A DNA stretch of 5,334 nt from Candidatus Dojkabacteria bacterium (GTDB taxonomy: Bacteria; Patescibacteriota; Dojkabacteria; GCA-002793355): assembly GCA_027033525.1 (NCBI GenBank), contig JALVLD010000057.1, positions 1-5,334 of the forward strand, given 5' to 3'. This document shows, in pieces, positions 1-4,383 of the stretch. Below the pieces are notes generated by a model. The model had not been told where the DNA came from. It saw only the letters and a program-made list of their open reading frames with translations, and made no database searches. Every line of letters begins with the position of its first letter. The first letter of the stretch is position 1. The position numbers were made by a program, and so were the translations under genes.

Positions 1-1
1 G

Positions 2-328
2 CATACTTATTTAATGTTGAGGAATTTGTTTACGAGTTTATTAACATATGGTAAAGTAGAAACTACACTTAAAAAAGCAAAGGCATTAAAACGGTATGCT
101 CAAGAAAAGGTAGCTTTTTATAACAGAGACTTGCCGGTTGTAGTAAGAAAGACGTGGTTAAAGGAGAATATAAGTACGAGTAAATTCTTTAAAAGAGCAG
201 TTAGTAATTTAGAGAGGGTTAAGAATAATTTTGCTGTAAGCATTCAGCGTACACGATATAGAGCAGGGGACGGTGCATTAATGGCAGAGGTTAAAATTTT
301 AAATTTTGAGAAGCCTAAAAATGTTTAA
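2..328 (+). CDS. rplQ: Large ribosomal subunit protein bL17 (5' partial)
   Basis: bL17 is a 50S subunit protein near the peptide exit tunnel. The frame is open to the window edge: before the first visible ATG (position 14) the codons read H-T-Y-L, matching the family's 'HRxAMLRNL' segment, so position 14 is an internal Met (MLRNL) and the true start lies upstream, probably some 15-20 codons away. Family landmarks are TSLLTYGKVETTLKKAKALK (family: TSLI.hg.I.TTl.KAKelr) and the C-terminal RTRYRAGDGALMAEVKIL, the bL17 RxGDxxxMAxIEL block. The visible 108 codons plus the missing N-terminus give a normal family length (about 120-130 aa). The stop overlaps the rplM start by 8 nt, suggesting translational coupling. 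In many bacteria rplQ follows rpoA, so rpoA is expected just upstream; that is inference. Confidence 0.95.
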   Translation, partial: HTYLMLRNLFTSLLTYGKVETTLKKAKALKRYAQEKVAFYNRDLPVVVRKTWLKENISTSKFFKRAVSNLERVKNNFAVSIQRTRYRAGDGALMAEVKILNFEKPKNV

Positions 329-758
329 CACAACAACATGGTTAACAGGTAAGAGTAGGGAGGATCGTAAATGGTATGTAATTGACGCTACTGGTTTACC
401 AGTAGGAAGGATTGCTACCGTTGCAGCTGTTTATTTAAGTGGAAAGAACAGGCCTGATTATGTACCTAATTTAGATTTAGGGAATTTCGTTATCATTATT
501 AATATAGAAAAAGCTATTTTTACTGGGCGTAAAATGGACTCAAAGGAATATACTAGCTATTCGGGTTATCCAGGGGGGTTAAAACGTCGACGGGTTAGAG
601 ATATGCTAAAGGTGAACCCAAAGCGAGTCATCTTGCATGCAATAAAGGGTATGCTCCCGAAAAATAAATTGCGTACTAATTTTTTAAATAGATTAAAATT
701 ATATGTTGGCTCTGAGCATAAACATCAAGCTCAGCAGCCACAGGAAATAAAATTATAA
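321..758 (+). CDS. rplM: Large ribosomal subunit protein uL13
   Basis: uL13 is an early-assembling 50S protein that binds 23S rRNA. Landmarks are KWYVIDATGLPVGRIAT near residues 17-33 (family WyviDA.g..lGRlAt), SGYPGGLK, then KGMLPKNKL and KLYVGSEHKHQAQQP near the C-terminus (family KGMLPk..Lgr...kLkvY.G.eHpH.aQqP). At 145 aa it matches the usual length of about 142. The ATG at 321 is preferred over an in-frame TTG at 306 because the protein then begins MFNTTTW, at the family's usual distance from the WYVIDATG block, and a weak Shine-Dalgarno-like GAGAAG (308-313) lies 7 nt upstream. It overlaps the rplQ stop by 8 nt and is followed 9 nt later by rpsI, the standard rplM-rpsI pair. Confidence 0.96.
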   Translation: MFNTTTWLTGKSREDRKWYVIDATGLPVGRIATVAAVYLSGKNRPDYVPNLDLGNFVIIINIEKAIFTGRKMDSKEYTSYSGYPGGLKRRRVRDMLKVNPKRVILHAIKGMLPKNKLRTNFLNRLKLYVGSEHKHQAQQPQEIKL

Positions 759-767
759 ATGTGTTAG

Positions 768-1169
768 ATGGTAGATAGTGTAAAGTATTGGGAAGGTATT
801 GGCAGAAGGAAAACTGCGACTGTGCGTGTGAGAATATACGAGGATAGCAAAATAAAAAATTCTATTAATGGAAAACCTGTAAATGCCTTTTTTAGTGAGT
901 TAGAAATTGAATATATAACTAAACCTTTCCGTGTTTTAGACTTGAAGGACAAGCGATTTAGCTTTACTGTAAAAGCAAATGGCGGCGGTAAAACAGGGTG
1001 GAAGGATGCAATTCGTTTAGGTATCGCAAGAGCTCTTATTAAATATAATCCTGAGTTTAAACCAGCATTACGTAAGGCAGGGTTTGTTACTCGTGATCCA
1101 AGAGCTGTTGAGCGCAAGAAAGTGGGTTTGAAGAAAGCAAGAAAGGCTCCGCGATTTTCAAAGCGTTAG
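768..1169 (+). CDS. rpsI: Small ribosomal subunit protein uS9
   Basis: uS9 sits in the 30S head, and its basic C-terminal tail reaches the P-site tRNA anticodon. The 133-aa product shows the start GIGRRKTATVRVRIYE (family GtGRRKtAvArV), the central VKANGGGKTGWKDAIRLGIARAL block (family v.GGG.sGQagAirhGiaRAL), and LRKAGFVTRDPRAVERKKVGLKKARKAPRFSKR at the end, an almost canonical tail finishing in FSKR. The canonical Q of the GGG block is replaced by W. The ATG at 768 is the only sensible start: an in-frame TAG lies directly before it (765-767). No Shine-Dalgarno is visible nearby (AGGAAA at 742-747 is too far), so initiation probably relies on coupling to rplM, whose stop is 9 nt upstream. The 3' end overlaps the opposing ComM-like gene by 12 bp. 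Confidence 0.97.
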   Translation: MVDSVKYWEGIGRRKTATVRVRIYEDSKIKNSINGKPVNAFFSELEIEYITKPFRVLDLKDKRFSFTVKANGGGKTGWKDAIRLGIARALIKYNPEFKPALRKAGFVTRDPRAVERKKVGLKKARKAPRFSKR

Positions 1170-2141
1170 CATTTTTTGTGTTTTCCTGCAGGAATATGGT
1201 GCAGACTTATTGGGGGTATCTGGCAGATAAAGATGCGCTGCGCCACTTAAGTGGCACAGCGCAAGAATACGACTTAATACCTCATTGCGTTGTAATATAT
1301 TGCACGTACAATTAACTTTATTACTAAGCAAATTCCCACATTTGCACGGTGGCATAAAAACCATCCAATTAGGTGTCCGTTGAAGTTGTTCGTAAATTTT
1401 TAGAAATGTTCTACGAGGTTCAAGATTGTTAAGTAATATAGGAAAACAGAAATATTTTTTTAGATTGTTCGGAATTTGGTATAAGACGTCGTGTGTCGGA
1501 TATTCAGAAAACTGCTTTAGTATAGGTCGGGTTTTTGTAAACAATGAATTACTCTTCCCTTTTTGTTTTAATGTTTTTTTATAACTTATGTGTATCGCAA
1601 AAATATTAGCAATATACAAGCTATGTACAGGTTCTACCTTTTCAGTTGGAGTAATATACACAGTTTTCCCTATTGCGTAACTTACTGGAATTCTTTTTTG
1701 TCGTTCTTGAGCCAATATCTGGGACGTCGCTAATATAGTAGGGATGAGATCCTTTCTGCTGCTAAAATAACCTGGTTTTTGTTCCAAGGTGCCAACCCAA
1801 ACTGTGGTAGCTGTTTGTTGTTTAAACCAACCGGCTTTCTTAGGGTACTGGTTTTTAAGGATTCCAACCCCAATTGCTAATGCAATAGTTTCAGCGTTGA
1901 TACGGGTACGGTCTAGAACAAATGGATATACCGGGTCGATTTTTACTATGACCCTTTTGTATTTAAAGTCTATGTTAAGCAAACTTAACCAGTGCTGCAA
2001 CAGCTTGTAAGTAGTTATGGTATTAGCCAGGTGCACCCCTACTCCACGGAGTGCAGGCAGGCCTTTAGAAATTGTTAAACTGATTTGCACCACTATGGGC
2101 AGTTTGTTGGGTTGGATAACTATTGTTTGGGTTGACACCAT
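1158..2141 (-). CDS. ComM/YifB-family (Mg-chelatase-like) protein with degenerate AAA+ domain
   Basis: This 327-aa protein resembles ComM/YifB, a hexameric helicase for branch migration in natural transformation, but is far shorter (ComM is about 500 aa). Residues 16-165 match the N-terminal ChlI/Lon-like domain: ISKGLPALRGVGV (family ISrGLPaf.iVGLpd), KRVIVKIDP (family rRitVNLaPA), IALAIGVGIL (family LPIAlGiLa), and VGTLEQKPG...LIPTILA (family lGELsLdG.lrpv.GvLp.ala). PVHSLY corresponds to the linker to the AAA+ domain. The Walker A GPPGxGKT is absent. The Walker B region aligns as ILLNNLEPRR (family LFLDELPEFRR), with D and E replaced by L237 and N238. The cysteine motif CPCG...CxC is kept (C266, C268, C278, C280), followed by LSRI...AAHLYLP, which aligns without gaps to LNRISGPLLDRIDLHVEVP; the protein then ends without the usual C-terminal domain. 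The frame is uninterrupted. It is either a catalytically dead, repurposed paralogue or a decaying gene. ATP hydrolysis is not expected. The family call is from motif alignment by eye. Confidence 0.72.
   Translation of the reverse strand: MVSTQTIVIQPNKLPIVVQISLTISKGLPALRGVGVHLANTITTYKLLQHWLSLLNIDFKYKRVIVKIDPVYPFVLDRTRINAETIALAIGVGILKNQYPKKAGWFKQQTATTVWVGTLEQKPGYFSSRKDLIPTILATSQILAQERQKRIPVSYAIGKTVYITPTEKVEPVHSLYIANIFAIHISYKKTLKQKGKSNSLFTKTRPILKQFSEYPTHDVLYQIPNNLKKYFCFPILLNNLEPRRTFLKIYEQLQRTPNWMVFMPPCKCGNLLSNKVNCTCNILQRNEVLSRILALCHLSGAAHLYLPDTPNKSAPYSCRKTQKMLTL
1234..1263. repeat. 30-bp near-perfect palindrome inside the ComM-like gene, downstream of rpsI
   Basis: Arms at 1234-1248 and 1249-1263 are reverse complements except for one C/A mismatch (1241/1256). 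The core GCCACTTAAGTGGC is perfectly symmetric. It lies 64 nt past the rpsI stop and could form a strong hairpin in either transcript. No U-tract follows on either strand (plus strand continues AGAATAC), so it is not a canonical intrinsic terminator. It could still mark the 3' end of rpsI mRNA through exonuclease blocking. It also encodes the LALCHLSGAAH stretch of the opposing gene. Confidence 0.6.
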
Positions 2142-2147
2142 ACTTTT

Positions 2148-2153
2148 ATTTTA
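2148..2153 (-). promoter_or_regulatory. Possible -10 box of the ComM-like gene
   Basis: On the minus strand TAAAAT ends 6 nt before the ATG at 2141, which would place the transcription start at or next to the start codon (leaderless mRNA). No convincing -35 hexamer is seen at 15-18 nt spacing, and the region is AT-rich, so the match could be chance. Its support is mainly the same spacing pattern seen at the better promoters at 4327-4355 and 4367-4375. Confidence 0.35.
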
Positions 2154-2253
2154 GATTGCAATTATTAAATTAATGATAAAGAATTTAGATGCTGATATGC
2201 ATAGTTTTGGAAGTAATTACTAGATTCGTAGGCAAAAGGCGGTGAATTTAGTA

Positions 2254-2262
2254 TGTTATAAT
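2254..2262 (+). promoter_or_regulatory. Extended -10 promoter of rnpB
   Basis: TGTTATAAT is a perfect TGn-TATAAT extended -10 element (-10 hexamer 2257-2262). Expected initiation 6-8 nt downstream (about 2268-2270) coincides with the 5' strand of RNase P helix P1. No good -35 is visible 16-18 nt upstream, which extended -10 promoters tolerate. The last two bases of the hexamer also belong to the inverted repeat that bounds rnpB. The rest of 2142-2253 shows nothing else recognisable. Confidence 0.72.
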
Positions 2263-2527
2263 TCAATGTCTCTAAGATGGCCAGCTGAGTGCGTTCGTAA
2301 GAACGAGGAAAGTCCGGCCTCCAGTAGAGGTACCAGCGAAAGCTGGGTAGGCGGAAGCTTACGTACAGGGCCACAGAAACTAGACGGGCGCATATGCGTA
2401 CCGGTGAAATGGACGTTAGTCCTATAGGTAACCACTGCTGGGAGTAAGTCCGAGAATGGAGCGGGACGCTAAGATAAATACTCAGTGGACAGAAGCCGGC
2501 TTATAGGCCATCTTAGAGACATTGAAT
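2261..2527. repeat. Perfect 22-bp inverted repeat bounding rnpB (2261-2282 / 2506-2527)
   Basis: The 22 bases at 2261-2282 are the exact reverse complement of 2506-2527. The inner 16 bp form helix P1 of RNase P RNA. The outer 6 bp continue upstream into the -10 hexamer (2261-2262) and downstream past the expected RNA 3' end. The match stops at 2260/2528 on the outside and 2283/2505 on the inside. If transcription starts near 2268, the outer base pairs cannot form in the RNA and need another explanation. Confidence 0.9.
2267..2521 (+). ncRNA. rnpB: RNase P RNA, class A, strongly reduced
   Basis: This is the catalytic RNA that removes 5' leaders from precursor tRNAs. The two P4-forming blocks are clear: GAGGAAAGTCCGG (2305-2317) and ACAGAAGCCGGCTTATAGG (2489-2507). 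P1 pairs 2267-2282 with 2506-2521 (16 bp, no mismatch). P2 pairs 2285-2290 with 2480-2485. P3 is a 5-bp hairpin with a GTAA loop (2292-2305). P5/P7 join 2319-2331 to 2431-2444. P8 is CCAGC-GAAA-GCTGG (2333-2346). P9 is a short stem with a GGAA loop (2348-2361). The CR-II signature ACAGAAA is at 2373-2379, P11 pairs 2367-2371 with 2419-2423, and GAGTAAG at 2442-2448 fits CR-IV. P15 may be GTCC/GGAC (2448-2451/2464-2467). I see no room for P6, P16, P17 or P18, nor for normal P13 and P14. About 255 nt is well below the 350-400 nt usual for class A. Pairings were found by eye. Confidence 0.95.
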
Positions 2528-2530
2528 GCC

Positions 2531-2537
2531 AAAAGGA
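2531..2537 (+). promoter_or_regulatory. Purine-rich Shine-Dalgarno-like site before queA
   Basis: AAAAGGA lies between the end of the rnpB inverted repeat (2527) and the ATG at 2540. It is the best ribosome-binding candidate around the queA start, but its 2-nt spacing is shorter than ideal. An in-frame TTG at 2522, just after the P1 3' strand, is the alternative start and would have no binding site ahead of it. Confidence 0.4.
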
Positions 2538-2539
2538 AG

Positions 2540-3691
2540 ATGATTGACTATAAAGAATTTATTAAAAAGTATAATTATTATTTACCTAGATATTTAATTG
2601 CAAGATATCCTCCCTATAGGCGTGGGTTTACTGACCTTATGATTTATTACACCCAAACCAATGATCTGATATTTACGAAATACTATAAATTGTATAAGTT
2701 TATTCCTTCGGGGACGTTAGCTGTGCGTAATGTTAGTAAAGTGTTTAAAGCTCGTTTATTTGTCGATGCGTATTTTATTGATGGGCAGTCTTATTCAGAC
2801 GTAGAGATTTTTATACTGTCGGCTATGGGGAAAAGTTTAGAGGATAGTTGGCCAATTAAACGGGGTTGCCTTGAAGTATCAGCACTTGTTAGATTGCCGT
2901 GGCGTAAATTAAAAAGGCTGAGTTTTTTTAAGATTTTAAATTGGAAGATCTTTATAGAGCCCGTTAAAAGTTCTACAAGAGAGCGTATACTGCGTTTCTG
3001 TAATCCCAATTATAAAGGAAAAGAACTACGAGAAAAGTTTGTACATTTTCTAGATAATTTAGCTAGTGTACCGATTCCGCCTTATCTTGAGCGTCAGGCC
3101 GAAAGGGTAGATGAGGAAAGGTACCAAGCAGTTTTTGCCCAAAAGATAGGTTCTGCTGCTGCGCCTACAGCTTCTCTAAATTTCACACCTGGTCTTGAAA
3201 AGAGGATGCGTATCAATGGAATAGATCTTGCCGACGTGGTATTACATGTGGGCCTGGGCACTTTTTTACCTGTAAGCGAGAGTAATTTAGAGGAAAATCG
3301 TTTACATACTGAAACAGTAGTGTTAGATAAGAAGAATTTTGAGAAAATATATTTGCAAAAATTAAATGATAATCCTATATTAGCGATTGGGACTACTGTA
3401 GTTAGAGCATTAGAGACATTAGCCTTGGATTTTAATCTAACTTCCCCAGATTTAAAGTTGCCGCAGGAGTATGTTAAACATACGAACTTGTTTATTCGTC
3501 CGCCTCGGGACTTTAGGGTTGTTGATATGTTGCTTACTAATTTTCATTTGCCTCAGAGTTCACTTATTATGTTGGTAGATGCTTTTTTGCAGTATAAAAG
3601 GGCTCGGTTGTCTTGGCGGCAATTATACCAGGAGGCAATAAAGCGCAAGTTTAAATTTTATAGTTATGGTGATTCAATGCTAATTATTTAA
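2540..3691 (+). CDS. queA: S-adenosylmethionine:tRNA ribosyltransferase-isomerase
   Basis: QueA transfers and rearranges the ribose of SAM onto 7-aminomethyl-7-deazaguanine at tRNA position 34, giving epoxyqueuosine in queuosine synthesis. With the ATG at 2540 the protein is 383 aa, typical or slightly long. Motifs are the N-terminal LPRYLIARYP; NVSKVFKARLF (64-74, family NNTRVIPARLF); GSAAAPTASLNF (204-215, family GAVAAPTAGLHF); LHVGLGTFLPV (235-245); GTTVVRALETL (284-294); TNFHLPQSSLIMLV (333-346); and FYSYGDSMLI (373-382) at the very C-terminus. Several conserved positions differ: G-L-H-F has become S-L-N-F, NNTRV has become NVSKV, and the PG of the FIxPG motif has become PP. An in-frame TTG at 2522 would add 6 residues (MNAKRK); ATG was chosen because it gives a normal QueA N-terminus and has AAAAGGA upstream. 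It follows rnpB by 18 nt with no terminator, so it is probably transcribed from the rnpB promoter. The 3' end overlaps the opposing gene by 12 bp. No tgt or other queuosine gene is in view. Confidence 0.93.
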   Translation: MIDYKEFIKKYNYYLPRYLIARYPPYRRGFTDLMIYYTQTNDLIFTKYYKLYKFIPSGTLAVRNVSKVFKARLFVDAYFIDGQSYSDVEIFILSAMGKSLEDSWPIKRGCLEVSALVRLPWRKLKRLSFFKILNWKIFIEPVKSSTRERILRFCNPNYKGKELREKFVHFLDNLASVPIPPYLERQAERVDEERYQAVFAQKIGSAAAPTASLNFTPGLEKRMRINGIDLADVVLHVGLGTFLPVSESNLEENRLHTETVVLDKKNFEKIYLQKLNDNPILAIGTTVVRALETLALDFNLTSPDLKLPQEYVKHTNLFIRPPRDFRVVDMLLTNFHLPQSSLIMLVDAFLQYKRARLSWRQLYQEAIKRKFKFYSYGDSMLII

Positions 3692-4321
3692 CGCAGGGTC
3701 AATTGGACTGGCTGCTGTATTTGTTTTTAGGACCGTTTTAAAATCGCCTAATAACAAAACAAATGGATTTTCTAAAATATTAAGGACAAAGGGGTCCTTA
3801 CTTTGTTTGCGTTTTAAAAAATCCGGCGAACTAATAATGCTGTATCTGATAGTTGTATTTAGTTTGGCTTCAAAACTGTTAATTGTGTTTGTAATCTTTT
3901 CAAAGTCTGGAGAGCCTACAATTAAGATATCAATATCGTATTTATCTTTGGGGATTGAAAATATATAAAAGTGCGTGAGAATAACATATTCAGTATTTGT
4001 GAAAATAGAGGCGTTATGCAAAATTAGTCCACCGAGTCCGTATGATTTATGAAATAAAGACAGAATTTCGTAGAAGAATGGATGAGACATATTAATTTTG
4101 TATAGATGTTTAGTAGGTGTTTCATTTACTAAAACCAAACTCGCATTTTTAAAGAAGTGCAGTTCGCGTAATACTGCATTGGGGTGCTTGCCAATGATCC
4201 TGCCGAGTTCGCGTAGCCCGAAGGCTTTATTGTAATGCTTGAGTAAATGCCATATAAGGTCAGCGCGGGTTTTAGAGCGGAATAGATATTCTAGTGTTAG
4301 TGTTGTGCTTATCCTGTTCAC
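3680..4321 (-). CDS. Winged-helix DNA-binding protein with degenerate nucleotidyltransferase-fold domain
   Basis: The 213-aa product has two parts. Residues 10-80 look like a winged helix: LEYLFRSKTRADLIWHLL, then GLRELGRIIGKHPNAVLRELHFF (35-57) as helix-turn-helix with recognition helix, then a wing (LVLVNETPTKHLYKINM). Residues 95-195 resemble a minimal (polymerase-beta type) nucleotidyltransferase fold: GLGGLI, then FYIFSIPKDKYDIDILIVG (118-136), whose family counterpart reads YGSFARGE...SDIDLLIVG, and the family's SKDPFVLNILENPFVLLLGD near the end. The metal-binding D-x-D (D129, D131) is present, but the GS signature has become FS and the linker to D-x-D is shortened, so nucleotide transfer is doubtful. 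The likely role is DNA-binding regulation with the second domain as sensor or structural module; the target is unknown. It starts at GTG 4321 just after a good promoter (leaderless). The 3' end overlaps queA by 12 bp. It could be an antitoxin-like MNT relative, but no HEPN partner is adjacent. Confidence 0.75.
   Translation of the reverse strand: MNRISTTLTLEYLFRSKTRADLIWHLLKHYNKAFGLRELGRIIGKHPNAVLRELHFFKNASLVLVNETPTKHLYKINMSHPFFYEILSLFHKSYGLGGLILHNASIFTNTEYVILTHFYIFSIPKDKYDIDILIVGSPDFEKITNTINSFEAKLNTTIRYSIISSPDFLKRKQSKDPFVLNILENPFVLLLGDFKTVLKTNTAASPIDPALNN
3781..3800. repeat. Small inverted repeat downstream of queA, possible weak terminator
   Basis: TAAGGAC (3781-3787) and GTCCTTA (3794-3800) form a perfect 7-bp stem with a 6-nt loop, followed on the plus strand by T-rich CTTTGTTTGCGTTTT. 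This sits about 90 nt beyond the queA stop inside the opposing gene and could end queA transcription. The T-run is interrupted, and the same bases encode the conserved SKDPF segment of the opposing protein, so it may be coincidental. Confidence 0.35.
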
Positions 4322-4326
4322 AAAAT

Positions 4327-4355
4327 ATTATACACCTTATCGTCAGTACAATTCA
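4327..4355 (-). promoter_or_regulatory. Promoter of the winged-helix gene (leaderless)
   Basis: On the minus strand TTGAAT (4355-4350) and TATAAT (4332-4327) are separated by exactly 17 nt. The expected start 6-7 nt beyond the -10 falls at about 4321-4320, which is the GTG start codon itself. The transcript would therefore have no leader and no Shine-Dalgarno. None is visible. Confidence 0.72.
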
Positions 4356-4366
4356 AGCAGAATTCT

Positions 4367-4375
4367 TGATATAAT
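4367..4375 (+). promoter_or_regulatory. Extended -10 promoter of the methyltransferase gene (leaderless)
   Basis: TGATATAAT is a perfect TGn-TATAAT element (hexamer 4370-4375). Initiation 7-8 nt downstream would fall at 4382-4383, directly before the GTG at 4384. The candidate -35 at 17-nt spacing (TACAAT, 4347-4352) is poor. It is divergent to the promoter at 4327-4355, and the two -35 regions overlap around 4347-4355, so the two promoters may compete or be co-regulated, possibly by the adjacent winged-helix protein. That is inference. Confidence 0.68.
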
Positions 4376-4383
4376 AAACTATT

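Noticed and set aside
764..1117. 117-aa minus-strand ORF
   Set aside because: Lies wholly antisense to rpsI, whose product is unmistakably uS9. No recognisable domain.
1158..1160. Possibility that TGA is read as glycine, extending the ComM-like protein
   Set aside because: Read-through residues (KSRSLSCFLQ...) do not resemble the ComM C-terminal domain and would simply mirror rpsI; no other gene here needs TGA reassignment.
1789..2010. 73-aa plus-strand ORF
   Set aside because: Antisense to the ChlI-like domain of the ComM-like gene, with low-complexity composition and no homology that I recognise.
2142..2266. Riboswitch or tRNA gene in the gap before rnpB
   Set aside because: No conserved aptamer or cloverleaf pattern is seen; only the promoter elements can be supported.
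2165..2374. 69-aa minus-strand ORF
   Set aside because: Antisense to rnpB and its promoter, with no protein signature.
2411..2422. GGAC-GTTA-GTCC hairpin as a distinct regulatory element
   Set aside because: It is inside the RNase P specificity domain, and its GTCC strand is better used for P11 pairing with AGGGC at 2367-2371.
2242..2427. 61-aa plus-strand ORF
   Set aside because: Falls over the rnpB promoter and RNA; base conservation there is explained by RNA structure.
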